64,000 nucleotides of DNA from Flavobacterium limnophilum (GCF_027111315.2 NZ_CP114289.2:1798001-1862000); one strand, 5' to 3'. Positions 35,691 to 44,989 are shown, numbered from the stretch's first letter. Numbers and translations: made by a program. The notes: generated by a model not told the origin, from the letters alone.

Positions 35691-36626
35691 TTATTCTTTT
35701 GTGTTTTGGGCTTCGGTTGCATCTTCAAACGGAAAATCACGTTTCACGGGTGGCAGGTAATAAACCCTTGGCTTGGTTCCCAATTCTTCAAATTGGCGGT
35801 ACCCTGCCCTGTCTTCCAATAGTTTTTTTAGTCTAAGAGTATCTTCGCCATTCGTCACCACATCTTCCAATTCGTCTCCGTGATAGATGGCGCCATTTGG
35901 ACATTCAACAACGCAAGCCGGCAATAATCCTTTTGCAGAACGATCCGTGCAGAAATCACATTTTGCCACTGTTCCTTCTTGTGCATAAGGCGTTGTGCAA
36001 TGGTTGGGGTCTGAAGTGTCGTTCTTGTGCTCTTCGGTAAATTTTAATTGTTCGGGTCTTCCAAAATTGAAAGTACGCGCAGAATAAGGACATGCTGCCA
36101 TACAGAATTTACATCCAATGCATCGATCGTAATCCATGGCAACTATACCGTCAGAACGTTTGAAAGTGGCGTCAACAGGACACACTTTTACGCAAGGAGG
36201 ATTGTCGCAATGGTAGCACATGGTTGGGAACCAGTAAGGCGCTGCAAGTTCTGAATCCTGCATTTTCTTTACCTTGATGTATTCGATAGGCGCCAAAATA
36301 TTGTGTGCTTTTTGGCAACCCGTAATACATTTTCTTTCGTTGGCACATTTGGCCAAATCAATAACCCTTATGAATTTCTTTCCTTCAATTCCTTGACGTA
36401 ATTCTTCCTTGGAGAAATCATCATTTGCTGCATGATGATCTATATGTGAACTGTCTACTTCCACTAATTTACCGTCGGCAGTAAGCACTTTTACTTTCTT
36501 GCCGGTAGTTGTAGGACTTTCGTCGGCAACTGCTTTTGCAATTGCAGTTCCAGCCAAGGCTATTCCTCCTAAAGCACCGAGCCTTAGAAAATTTCGGCGG
36601 CTTGAATTATTGTTTTCTTTTTCCAT
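35691..36626 (-). CDS. Tat-exported four-cluster ferredoxin subunit (DmsB/HybA/NrfC-like)
   Basis: A 311-aa electron-transfer protein from the start MEKENNNSSRRNFLRLGALG, whose RRNFLRLG is a Tat signal; an upstream in-frame start is eight residues longer and unlikely. Sixteen cysteines are arranged for four [4Fe-4S] clusters: CANERKCITGC, CYHCDNPPCVKVCP, CIGCKFCMAACP and CDFCTDRSAKGLLPACVVEC. It would sit on the periplasmic face, linking NrfD to a partner. No molybdopterin oxidoreductase catalytic subunit is encoded beside it, unlike Dms, Psr or Phs operons. First gene of its operon, with an FNR-like dyad about 106 bases upstream. Confidence 0.92.
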   Translation of the reverse strand: MEKENNNSSRRNFLRLGALGGIALAGTAIAKAVADESPTTTGKKVKVLTADGKLVEVDSSHIDHHAANDDFSKEELRQGIEGKKFIRVIDLAKCANERKCITGCQKAHNILAPIEYIKVKKMQDSELAAPYWFPTMCYHCDNPPCVKVCPVDATFKRSDGIVAMDYDRCIGCKFCMAACPYSARTFNFGRPEQLKFTEEHKNDTSDPNHCTTPYAQEGTVAKCDFCTDRSAKGLLPACVVECPNGAIYHGDELEDVVTNGEDTLRLKKLLEDRAGYRQFEELGTKPRVYYLPPVKRDFPFEDATEAQNTKE

Positions 36627-36731
36627 ATTGAAGGTGTTTAATGTCCACAACTTTCTTCTTAAAAAAAGGATTTGCTTACTTTTTAAGAATAAATTATAGT
36701 GTAAATTTCTATATTAAAATCTCTTTTTTTA

Positions 36732-36745
36732 ATGATATTTATCAT
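36732..36745. promoter_or_regulatory. FNR/CRP-like dyad upstream of the ferredoxin operon
   Basis: ATGATATTTATCAT is a 6-bp dyad around a TT centre, followed by AC. The same arrangement, ATGACATTTGTCATAC, lies upstream of the six-haem cytochrome gene. Distances to the two starts are similar (106 and 112 bases). Confidence 0.5.
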
Positions 36746-36864
36746 ACTTTCATATAAGTTTCCACAAGTAGAACCACCTATACCAGCATTACTAAACAAC
36801 TAAAAATCAAACATCTAAAACACTACCAGTAACCATAAACACTAGCATCAAATTGAAAAAAAGA

Positions 36865-36910
36865 AGAGGAATAACTCAGCCCCTAATGTGGGGCGAGAAT
36901 CCTCTTTTCT
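36865..36910 (-). terminator. Terminator after the DUF5777 gene
   Basis: On the minus strand AGAGGA and GCCCC pair with GGGGC and TCCTCT around an ACATTA loop with an internal bulge, followed by a T-rich stretch. Confidence 0.65.
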
Positions 36911-36960
36911 AATTAAATCTATACCATTTTCAGCATAATGTCAAATACTGTATTAATATG

Positions 36961-37824
36961 CTACCAAGTTCTGGAGATGTTGAATCCAATGGCAAAATCA
37001 CCTTCAAAGAATTCATATTGATTGAACATGTTGCTTTGCTGGTTTACAATTCCCCTGTAATTGCTTATAAAAATTTGGAATGAATGTCCAACAGTCGAAA
37101 ACTCGGTTCCAACTGAAAAACCTGATTTAGGCGCAATTTCTTGAGACGTGATGGGTTGATTCACGTCCAAAAGAATCGACATGCTGGAAGTGACTTTTGC
37201 GCGTCCACCAAATTCTACCGCAAATAAATCATTGCTCATCGGAGCATCAATTACATTATAATGGGAATAACTTGGCGCCAGCTGTAATGAAAATGTTTTG
37301 CTTAACTTTTTGGCTATTATTATTTGGTTAAAAAACGACCAACGATCTGAAGTGTGGTAGAAATTCTCTTTTGGCAAGGCACTAATGGCCCAATTTCCAT
37401 AATAAGTAACACTCACCGGCATTTTGCCGTCGACCGTTTGTTTCAACAAAGCAGTTTTTAGACAAAAATCTTGTAATCTAGCGTCTTTTGTAGTTCCAAA
37501 ACCAACAGTAATACGATCCGTTATGGAGTAATTTACGGCCAGACGAATATTGGCAGGAGCCCAGATTCCAATCATGTCATTGGTTCCCGTTACAAGGCCA
37601 AAACGGTGATTCATGATCATTTCGATAGTTCCTTTTGAATACACCCTATCGGTTTGATTCTCTATTAATGAGGTGCTTTCAAAAGCAGCGCGCTCGTATT
37701 CAACTTCTTTAACTGGTGCTATGCTGTCTTCTTTAACGGTTGTAATGGTATCTTTTTGTTCTTGTGCCAATAGCATCATTGGCAAAGCAAAAACGGCTAT
37801 AAATATTGATTTGTATAATTTCAT
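36961..37824 (-). CDS. DUF5777 outer-membrane beta-barrel protein
   Basis: A 287-aa exported protein (signal ending near LLAQEQ) whose mature part is a series of amphipathic beta strands ending in an aromatic-containing segment (GDFAIGFNISRTW), typical of outer-membrane barrels. Features such as GTIEMIMNHRFGLVTGTNDM match the DUF5777 family, often encoded beside c-type cytochromes in Bacteroidota. It begins 17 bases after the monohaem lipoprotein cytochrome, so they are cotranscribed. A role as a porin or barrel for the extracytoplasmic cytochromes is possible but unproven. Confidence 0.78.
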   Translation of the reverse strand: MKLYKSIFIAVFALPMMLLAQEQKDTITTVKEDSIAPVKEVEYERAAFESTSLIENQTDRVYSKGTIEMIMNHRFGLVTGTNDMIGIWAPANIRLAVNYSITDRITVGFGTTKDARLQDFCLKTALLKQTVDGKMPVSVTYYGNWAISALPKENFYHTSDRWSFFNQIIIAKKLSKTFSLQLAPSYSHYNVIDAPMSNDLFAVEFGGRAKVTSSMSILLDVNQPITSQEIAPKSGFSVGTEFSTVGHSFQIFISNYRGIVNQQSNMFNQYEFFEGDFAIGFNISRTW

Positions 37825-37840
37825 GATTTCTTATTTATAG

Positions 37841-38230
37841 TTAATTGTTAAGCGCACCGTCATTAATCCACTTGTCCACCAATGCAATTTTTGAATCACT
37901 CCATTTTGTTGCTGGCGAAGGCATTACTGAAGCTCCTCCTTCACCCGTTAGTGAATTGTGCAGTTTGCTACCCGCAGCATTTCCTGGAATAACATATTTA
38001 TTGTTTGTCACTAATGCACTATACGAATTTGCAGCAGTCAAATCCGGTGGCGTTACGCCTTGCTTATGACAACTGACACAATCTTTATCCCATAAAGGCT
38101 GGATATCTCTTGAGTAAGAAACCGTATCTGGAATTGGTGTAACGGCTTCTGGCGGCATTTCGTCATAGTAACAAGATGTTGCCATCAAGCTTACCATTAG
38201 CATCATTACATATTGAATTATTTTTTTCAT
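37841..38230 (-). CDS. Lipoprotein monohaem cytochrome c
   Basis: A 129-aa protein with a lipoprotein signal (LMATSC, Cys20) and one haem site, CVSCH at 51-55, preceded by SRDIQPLWDKD. A later methionine (VMPSPATKWSD) is the probable distal ligand, and WINDGALNN closes the domain. The family is often annotated as 'cytochrome c domain / PSD1-like'. Cotranscribed with the DUF5777 barrel and downstream of the six-haem cytochrome. Probably anchored in the outer membrane or on the surface. Confidence 0.9.
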   Translation of the reverse strand: MKKIIQYVMMLMVSLMATSCYYDEMPPEAVTPIPDTVSYSRDIQPLWDKDCVSCHKQGVTPPDLTAANSYSALVTNNKYVIPGNAAGSKLHNSLTGEGGASVMPSPATKWSDSKIALVDKWINDGALNN

Positions 38231-38370
38231 CTTTTTATTTTTTAATTGAAATTGCCGTACATTTTAATTCAACAATTTTCATTGTCAAAAGATTTAAAGT
38301 TCCGTGAGCAATTGCTGCACTGCCAAAGAATGATCTATTATATTTCATTTCTTTAACAAAAGAAAATCAC

Positions 38371-38396
38371 TACCTCTGGGACTAAGCCCAGAGGTA
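38371..38396 (-). terminator. Hairpin between the six-haem cytochrome and the next cytochrome
   Basis: TACCTCTGGG and CCCAGAGGTA form a perfect 10-bp stem around ACTAAG, just after the stop of the six-haem gene. The following T tract is weak, so it may be an attenuator or an mRNA-stabilising hairpin. Confidence 0.6.
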
Positions 38397-38404
38397 ATCA
38401 ATTT

Positions 38405-39733
38405 TTATTTCAAAGCTTCGATAGAATTTTGAATCAAAGCTTTTGTATAAAGTGGGTTGTGAATTCCTTTACTTCCTCTTAAATTATCTCTAACTAATAA
38501 TTTATAATTCCAAAAGGCTTGTATATACTTAAGAGGGACAACTTTCGATTGATCGTATGGTATATTGTCTTTTGATGTTTTATTAGGATCTGCAATAAAT
38601 CCTGTATTTATACTTATTGTTTTAAATCCTGTGTTAGCATTAACCGTAGCAGAGGTAGTGAAATATTGAGCCGCACCACCTGAACCGAATGCTGCTACTA
38701 ATTTTGTAAATTCTGTATCGTAAGTTGTTTTTAGACCCGCATATAAACTTGTAGCATCAGTATGACATTTTATACAAGAAGCAAAAGAGTTAACCATAGT
38801 GTGCGAACCATTGTTTACTGTTCCCGTTTTAGGCGTATCCATGTGGCATTGTACGCAAGAAGCTGATGTGTAATGTTTAGCTGTTTTAGCGGCTGGCAAA
38901 TGCGTAGTGGTTCCTTCTATATCAATACCCGTAGTTCCCATCCATATATCTGCTGTTGTAGTTCCATGCAAAGATCTTCCAGTGCTACCAATGGTATTAT
39001 TAGTATATGTTTTATAATTTGTTGTACCCTTAGGATATGGAGAGACAGCAAGTGCTAAATTTCTTTGTGACCAAATTTTGTATCCAGGAACAGTTCCTCC
39101 GCTTATAACCGCAACACCCGCTAGATCCATTTCAGCAGATTCGATAACTGGTTTTTTATTTATGCCATCTCTGTCAGAGCTTGCTTGGTGACACGAAATA
39201 CAAGTGTTACTTGAACTTTTACCGCCTGTTGGAGAAGCATTTAAAGTAAATGCAGGATTCGTTTTTTGCACAACAGCAATTATATTTCTTAAACCAAAAT
39301 CATTTCCGTCTTTCGTAAAATTAAGTGATCTGTGAGTAGTACCGTGACAACCCTCACATGAGATACTTTTAGTAAGAGAATACCCGCCAGTATTTGGTTT
39401 ACCATATTTTAGATTATCAATATATCCTTCTTGAGTATGGCATTGAGTACAAAACATACCACTATTACTATTTAAAGAACCATCATCAAAAAGAGTCACT
39501 GTAGTACCATGACTGGAACCTGATTTGTGTTTTGACAAGTCATAAGCATCAATGATAGGTTGTTTGTGTTCCACAGAGTGGCACGATTCACATGAGGCTG
39601 TTCCGGAAACTCCGTCCGTACCATTTTCACCCGCTGGACCTGGAACGGGAATATAGTCGTCGTGAGAACATCCCTGCAAGGAGAAAAAAAGAAGTCCCAA
39701 CACAACTAACATAATTTGTTTGACTGTTTTCAT
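38405..39733 (-). CDS. Six-haem lipoprotein cytochrome c
   Basis: A 442-aa multihaem cytochrome. The lipoprotein signal ends at Cys22 (FSLQGCSHDD). It is followed by a short collagen-like linker (PGPAGENGTDG). Six CxxCH sites are seen at about 48, 95, 126, 178, 293 and 320. Histidines such as EHKQPI, TTHRS and KHYTS could serve as sixth ligands. The arrangement resembles surface decahaem and multihaem proteins used for extracellular or periplasmic electron transfer, but with fewer haems. It has its own promoter region with an FNR-like dyad and leads the set cytochrome-cytochrome-DUF5777. No homologue of a known catalytic reductase is obvious in it. Confidence 0.88.
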   Translation of the reverse strand: MKTVKQIMLVVLGLLFFSLQGCSHDDYIPVPGPAGENGTDGVSGTASCESCHSVEHKQPIIDAYDLSKHKSGSSHGTTVTLFDDGSLNSNSGMFCTQCHTQEGYIDNLKYGKPNTGGYSLTKSISCEGCHGTTHRSLNFTKDGNDFGLRNIIAVVQKTNPAFTLNASPTGGKSSSNTCISCHQASSDRDGINKKPVIESAEMDLAGVAVISGGTVPGYKIWSQRNLALAVSPYPKGTTNYKTYTNNTIGSTGRSLHGTTTADIWMGTTGIDIEGTTTHLPAAKTAKHYTSASCVQCHMDTPKTGTVNNGSHTMVNSFASCIKCHTDATSLYAGLKTTYDTEFTKLVAAFGSGGAAQYFTTSATVNANTGFKTISINTGFIADPNKTSKDNIPYDQSKVVPLKYIQAFWNYKLLVRDNLRGSKGIHNPLYTKALIQNSIEALK

Positions 39734-39844
39734 AATTTTGATTGTTTAATTTTTTTGTTTTTTTACGCTAGCCTTAACTAAATATTAACTAAACATTAAG
39801 TTATATTTATGACATAAATTTATTCTTTATTTAAATAACAGAAT

Positions 39845-39858
39845 ATGACATTTGTCAT
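39845..39858. promoter_or_regulatory. FNR/CRP-like dyad upstream of the six-haem cytochrome
   Basis: ATGACATTTGTCAT has exact 6-bp dyad arms and lies 112 bases upstream of the start. It is related to ATGATATTTATCAT at 36732. Confidence 0.5.
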
Positions 39859-40230
39859 ACATTTGACCAAACAACACTATTTAGTCCGTTTCTAATCAAT
39901 ACATTAAAGACTAAAGATTAAAGACTTTTTTATCCTGTAAAATATTGAATCCCCATTTGCGCTAAAACAGGATAATTTGATTTTTTTTTACAAAAAATAA
40001 ATAATAAAAATTTAAAATGTAGCAGATCGGAAACAATCACAATCACTAAAAAAACAAGACTTCCCATAAAGAAATAAGGGAAGCAAGAAGGAAAATAGCA
40101 AACAAACCACCTCGATGAAGGGTTACAGAGGTGTTGACAAAATGAAACAAAAATTTACACAAAAAAATCCGTGAAGTTTACGACAAAAAAACGAAGTGGT
40201 ACTTCAAGGTATTTAACCTAAAGAGAATAA
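39859..40230. other. Long AT-rich spacer, no gene seen
   Basis: No ORF or RNA motif is supported. It presumably carries the promoter of the six-haem cytochrome (minus strand). Confidence 0.4.
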
Positions 40231-40233
40231 AAC

Positions 40234-40270
40234 AAAACCCCGTCCTGTGCAATAATCGGGACGGGGTTTT
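40234..40270 (-). terminator. Terminator of the symporter operon
   Basis: AAAACCCCGTCC pairs with GGACGGGGTTTT around a GC-poor loop, ending in T on either strand; located five bases after the symporter stop. Confidence 0.88.
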
Positions 40271-40274
40271 TAAC

Positions 40275-41996
40275 TTATGCGATTTGCATTTTTTTTCTAA
40301 AAATTGTGGCTTGCATGATTAATGACAATGCTATGGCCAGCATTGCCCCAATGAAGTTGAGCCACAAATAACCCAATTTTTCTTCTCCACTCGGATAGAT
40401 AAAAATAGCAAAATAATATATGATAAAAATGGTCAATTGACTTATGACAGCACTATAAAATATGGCTTGAGCACGAACATGTTTAATATAAAAACCTACC
40501 AAGAAAATCCCCAAAACCGTTCCGTAGAAAATGGAGCCCACAATATTGACCAATTGAATCAGGTTTTCAAACAAGGTTCCAATACTGGCAAAAAGGATGG
40601 CTACAATTCCCCAAAAGAGGGTAAAAAATTTGGTGACGTTCACATAATGTCTTTCTGATTTTTCTTCCTTTACATTACGTTTGTAAATATCGATAGCAGT
40701 AGTCGATGCCAAGGCGTTCAATCCCGAAGCCGTGGAAGACATAGCAGCCGAAATAATTACTGCCAACAACAAACCAATCAAACCTTTGGGCAAATAGTGC
40801 AAAATAAAGTGGAAAAACACGTAATCCTTGTCATTGGTTTCGCTGCGGTCATCCGCTTTTTGAATGAGTTCTTTGGCGTGATCCCGCAAATCTTTTTCCT
40901 TGCTCGATAACGCAACCATTTCCTTTCGAAGAATTGGATTGTCGTAATCCTGGTTGAGTTGGTCGATGTACAACAAATTAATCACTTTCTTGTCTTCGGA
41001 AAGGGATTCCAATTGTTTTTCAAGGGCATGGTATTCGTTTTTAAAAGACGATTTTTCTATCAATGTTTTATTATTGGGATTAAAATTCAAGGGAACCGGA
41101 TTGAATTGGAAAAACACGAAAACCATCACTCCCGTTAGCAAAATAAAGAACTGCATCGGCACTTTCAGGAGTCCGTTCATGATCAATCCCATTTGGCTTT
41201 CCCGAACCGATTTTCCGGATAAATAGCGTCCCACTTGGGATTGATCGGTTCCAAAATAAGCCAAAGCCAAGAAAAAACCGCCTGTAATTCCGCTCCAAAA
41301 GGTATATTTTTCTTCCGGATTAAACGAAAAATCGACGATATCCATTTTGTCATTGGCTCCAGCAATATGCAAAGCACTGGTAAAAGTCATGTCGTTGGGC
41401 AAATAATACAAAATCAAAAAGAAAGTGATAAACATTCCCGACATAATCACGAACATTTGCTGTTTCTGGGTCACATTTACAGCTTTGGTTCCACCCGAAA
41501 AAGTATAAATGATGACCAAAACACCAATCACGATGTTCATTACTGTCAAATTCCAACCCAACAAAGCCGAAAGAATTATTGCCGGAGCATAAATGGTCAA
41601 TCCAGTTCCCAAACCTCTCTGCACCAAGAAAAGAATGGCTGCCAACGAACGCGTCTTTAAATCGAAACGCTTTTCGAGGTATTCGTAGGCGGTAAAAACT
41701 TTATATTTATGATACAACGGAATAAATGTGACACAAATAACTACCATCGCAATGGGCAGGCCAAAATAGAATTGCAAAAACCCCATTCCGTCGTGATAGG
41801 CTTGTCCGGGTGTCGATAGAAAAGTAATCGCACTGGCTTGTGTCGCCATGACCGAAAGTCCAACAGTGTACCAAGGGGTTTCGTTGCTTCCAAGAATATA
41901 ATCTTCCACATTCTTGCTTCCTTTGGTTTTCCAAACGCCATAAATTACAATAAACAGCAAGGTTACAATAAGTACAATCCAGTCAAATAGTTGCAT
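40275..41996 (-). CDS. Sodium:solute symporter (SSS family)
   Basis: A 573-aa transporter with about 13-14 membrane helices of the LeuT fold. The N-terminal segment YILGSNETPWYTVGLSVMAT followed by QASAITFLSTPGQAYHDGMG is the conserved TM1-TM2 region of SSS proteins. There is an extra hydrophilic insertion (about residues 315-385, Lys/Glu-rich) before the last helices. The solute is not evident; neighbours encode a PIG-L deacetylase, so an amino-sugar or glycoside is possible. A 35-aa membrane protein ends four bases before this start, suggesting a small accessory subunit made by translational coupling. Confidence 0.9.
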   Translation of the reverse strand: MQLFDWIVLIVTLLFIVIYGVWKTKGSKNVEDYILGSNETPWYTVGLSVMATQASAITFLSTPGQAYHDGMGFLQFYFGLPIAMVVICVTFIPLYHKYKVFTAYEYLEKRFDLKTRSLAAILFLVQRGLGTGLTIYAPAIILSALLGWNLTVMNIVIGVLVIIYTFSGGTKAVNVTQKQQMFVIMSGMFITFFLILYYLPNDMTFTSALHIAGANDKMDIVDFSFNPEEKYTFWSGITGGFFLALAYFGTDQSQVGRYLSGKSVRESQMGLIMNGLLKVPMQFFILLTGVMVFVFFQFNPVPLNFNPNNKTLIEKSSFKNEYHALEKQLESLSEDKKVINLLYIDQLNQDYDNPILRKEMVALSSKEKDLRDHAKELIQKADDRSETNDKDYVFFHFILHYLPKGLIGLLLAVIISAAMSSTASGLNALASTTAIDIYKRNVKEEKSERHYVNVTKFFTLFWGIVAILFASIGTLFENLIQLVNIVGSIFYGTVLGIFLVGFYIKHVRAQAIFYSAVISQLTIFIIYYFAIFIYPSGEEKLGYLWLNFIGAMLAIALSLIMQATIFRKKMQIA

Positions 41997-41999
41997 AGG

Positions 42000-42107
42000 C
42001 TAGGAATATAATTTCATTAAAAAATAAAATATCAAAATATAAACAGCATTGGCTACCAAAACCCAAGTGTAGCTTTTTTTCCAGATTTTAACTTTTTTTG
42101 TATCCAT
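42000..42107 (-). CDS. 35-aa single-helix membrane protein, candidate symporter small subunit
   Basis: The ORF starts MDTKKVKIWKKSYTWVLVAN and continues through a hydrophobic helix ending in FYFLMKLYS. A positively charged N-terminus followed by one transmembrane helix gives an N-in topology. Its stop is three bases upstream of the symporter ATG. This matches the known pattern of small partners encoded just before SSS transporters (for example the DUF485 and DUF997 proteins before ActP and PanF), although those are longer. The inference rests on position, coupling and membrane character, as no family signature can be judged at this length. Confidence 0.6.
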   Translation of the reverse strand: MDTKKVKIWKKSYTWVLVANAVYILIFYFLMKLYS

Positions 42108-42232
42108 AGTTTTTAGTTTTGCCACGAAAGCATAAAGGGTCAAAATTTACAAATTTTTATTTAATTTTTTATGACTGTCACTATGCGAACCAATATTTTA
42201 CAGCTTTTTTTAAAGCATTATAACATTTTTAT

Positions 42233-44758
42233 TTAAGGCTTCACTTTTTCGGCAGGAATAGTCACTGGATTTTTCAAAGAAATCATATTGGACAACAATT
42301 TATAAGCCCCAGAAACTCCTTCGGGTAATTCCCTAAAAAGACTTAATCCCGTGTAAATATAATACCCTTTTCCGTAAGGAGCTACTAATAAAGCTCCATT
42401 TTTGGGCGATTCTCCTTTATCATTAGAAGATAAAATGGGTATAAATGCTTTGTCAAATTCTTTTGGATAATACAAACCTTGCTCTTGTTTCCAACCTTCG
42501 AAATCTTTCGCAGTAATTTTATTAGGCCAATTTAAGACGGGATGATTGGGCGTTAAAAATCGGACTTCGGCATTTTCGTCCGTGACTCTGTCTTGTGAAA
42601 TAGTCATCGAATAAGGTGCAATATTATAAATCACATCGGGAGTATTGTATTGTACGATCATTGTTTTTCCAGATTTCACAAATTCGAACAAGACATTTTG
42701 CTTGTTTGCCAATACTTTAACTGTGTTAAAAGCACGAATTCCAGTGATAATTACATCAAAATTGGCTAGCTTTTCAGGAGATATTTCCTCGGGATGAATT
42801 AAAGATACTTTGTAACCCATTTGTCTTAAACTATTGGGGACCTGATCGCCAGCACCCATAATATAACCTATTCTTTCGTTATTCGTTTTCAAATCCATCC
42901 GAATAAACTTAGCTTCCGATGTTTTTAGGACTTGCTGTTTTGTAATATGATCAAAATCGATAATAATTTGCTCATTATCATACCTTTTACCATCAATAAC
43001 AGCAATACTTTTTGCTAAAACTTCTTCTGTAGTACTGGGTGATGTTACTTCAAAATAGAAAGTTTGCTCGTTACCTTTTTTTTCTAAACCAAAAGGAATT
43101 GATTTTGGTACAACAAGCCAATTTATGGGCAATTCCAATGTCAAATCTCCTTTTACATCATCTTTTCCAGCCTTAATTTTTACAGCAATGTATTTCTTTT
43201 TATTGTCTTTGAAAAGTGATACTTTATCTAAAATGCTTGTGGCAACTTCTGGAACAATGTCCAAATAATTATACATTTCACCCTTTACACCGTCGTTGTA
43301 TTTGTACACGACAGTTCGTTCAAAAGGAATTTCAACTCCATTAATTCGAAGATTGAAAACCACTTCAACTTCTCTAAAAACATCAGAAATTCCAATGTTT
43401 TTTTGATCAGAAACAGTGTAAATTCCCTCGGTACCTTTTTCTTTTAACCAATAAGGTTGCGTGTATTCGATGGCTGAAGGCAATTGCAAATCGATGGTAC
43501 TATTGTGCAAAACGTTAGTTACTAATACCAAATTTTTAGGATTCATTTTTCCATCAGGCAAAGTAGTCAAACTTATTAATTCAACATCGGCTGAACTTCT
43601 ATTTATCGCTTCAATTTTCAATTTTACTAGACTTCCTGGTGTTGTTTCTTGAATTTGTGATACCGCTTCAAGATACAAACCTGCACAAGCTGCAATTGTA
43701 TTTTTAATTTCTTGAGATTTTAAGGATTTCCAATGATTTTCGCTCAATGCTTGAATCATCGAATAGGCTTTCGCCAAATCTGGAATACTTGATGATGGCG
43801 TTGTAAAATCAAAATCATTTGCAATTTTTGTTAGCAATTCACCTATCGGTTTCCCACCTTCTACCCGATTCCAAGAAGTGTCAATCCCTTCAAAAACAGA
43901 CACTTTATCTTTTAGAATATCGCCATTAATTTGTTCCAAATATTCAGTTTCTTCTCCTCGACTTCCAGTACTTCCAAAACCTTGCGACTGATGGCAACTG
44001 CGACTCAAGGCAGCAATTTCCTGATTTGATTTTCCTAACGACGTATAATAAACCCCAGTTTGCAGAGAAATGAAATTGGTCTTATCAGCAGCTTTAAATT
44101 TCTCCTGACTACCGTAAAACCACCAAGAAGGATTAAAAAATTGGCGTTTGGTTTGCCAAGGTTGAACCAAACTCAATTGCTCGGGAAAAACTGTTGGATC
44201 GTTGGCTTTATTAAAACTTTCAACGCTCAAGATTGCCGAAGCCGAATGATGACCGTGAGTGTTACCAGATGTTCTATGATCAAAGCGATTGATAATCACA
44301 TCGGGTTGAAATTTTCGAATGGCAAAAATAATGTCCGAAAGTACTTTTTCTTTGTCCCAAATTTCTAATGTTTCCTCAGGATTTTTGGAAAAACCAAAAT
44401 CATTGGCACGTGTGAAAATTTGTTCACCTCCGTCTATTTTTCGGGCTTCAATTAATTCTTGGGTTCGAATTACACCTAATAATTCTCGCAGTTGGGAACC
44501 AATCAAGTTTTGTCCGCCATCGCCGCGAGTTAACGATAAATAAGCGGTTCTTGCCTTTGTTTCATTGGAAAAATAAGAAATCAATCGGGTGTTTTCGTCA
44601 TCGGGATGTGCTGCAACATAAAGTACCGAGCCCAGGAAATTTAGCTTTTGGATTTGATTGTAAATTTCTACCGAACTTGGTTTTTTGGCTTTTTGCGCAT
44701 GTATTATTTGGAAAGAAAGAAGAAATATAACAAGAAATCGAATCAAAACTTTCTGCAT
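42233..44758 (-). CDS. PIG-L/LmbE-family deacetylase, secreted, multidomain
   Basis: An 841-aa protein from MQKVLIRFLVIFLLSFQI, a signal peptide ending near IIHAQ; a longer start at 44806 adds 16 residues before it. The zinc motif AHPDD is at about 50-54, with the second ligand set in HTSGNTHGHHSAS. These define the N-terminal PIG-L N-deacetylase domain (about 40-300). The remaining 500 residues are beta-rich and end in a glutamine-amidotransferase-like fold region (YNTPDVIYNIAPYSMTIS). Members of this long type are common in Bacteroidota and are thought to deacetylate exported sugars or glycans. The nearby symporter could import the product. Confidence 0.85.
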   Translation of the reverse strand: MQKVLIRFLVIFLLSFQIIHAQKAKKPSSVEIYNQIQKLNFLGSVLYVAAHPDDENTRLISYFSNETKARTAYLSLTRGDGGQNLIGSQLRELLGVIRTQELIEARKIDGGEQIFTRANDFGFSKNPEETLEIWDKEKVLSDIIFAIRKFQPDVIINRFDHRTSGNTHGHHSASAILSVESFNKANDPTVFPEQLSLVQPWQTKRQFFNPSWWFYGSQEKFKAADKTNFISLQTGVYYTSLGKSNQEIAALSRSCHQSQGFGSTGSRGEETEYLEQINGDILKDKVSVFEGIDTSWNRVEGGKPIGELLTKIANDFDFTTPSSSIPDLAKAYSMIQALSENHWKSLKSQEIKNTIAACAGLYLEAVSQIQETTPGSLVKLKIEAINRSSADVELISLTTLPDGKMNPKNLVLVTNVLHNSTIDLQLPSAIEYTQPYWLKEKGTEGIYTVSDQKNIGISDVFREVEVVFNLRINGVEIPFERTVVYKYNDGVKGEMYNYLDIVPEVATSILDKVSLFKDNKKKYIAVKIKAGKDDVKGDLTLELPINWLVVPKSIPFGLEKKGNEQTFYFEVTSPSTTEEVLAKSIAVIDGKRYDNEQIIIDFDHITKQQVLKTSEAKFIRMDLKTNNERIGYIMGAGDQVPNSLRQMGYKVSLIHPEEISPEKLANFDVIITGIRAFNTVKVLANKQNVLFEFVKSGKTMIVQYNTPDVIYNIAPYSMTISQDRVTDENAEVRFLTPNHPVLNWPNKITAKDFEGWKQEQGLYYPKEFDKAFIPILSSNDKGESPKNGALLVAPYGKGYYIYTGLSLFRELPEGVSGAYKLLSNMISLKNPVTIPAEKVKP

Positions 44759-44933
44759 TGGTCTGAAATTTAATTGGCAATTAGTCCAAATGTAATAATT
44801 AAACATTTGTTTTTTCGAAACATGACAACAAAAATTGAACCAAACAAAACAAACAACAGCATTATTATCGAAACCGTTAAACCGAAAACACGAATGGTTT
44901 TATGGTAGTAAAGGACAATTTGATTAAAAAAAG

Positions 44934-44959
44934 AGAGAACCATTTTTGGAACTCTCCCT
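44934..44959 (-). terminator. Weak terminator after the RGYRGNPQ-type secreted protein
   Basis: GAGAG...CTCTC arms with an internal mismatch and a T run on the minus strand, about 30 bases beyond the stop. Confidence 0.4.
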
Positions 44960-44989
44960 ATGCCTTAATCGAAATATTGAAATTAATCC

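Noticed and set aside
33289..39733. Complete nitrite reductase (Nrf) operon
   Set aside because: No NrfA-type pentahaem catalytic subunit with a CxxCK site; the six-haem protein has only CxxCH sites and is a lipoprotein.
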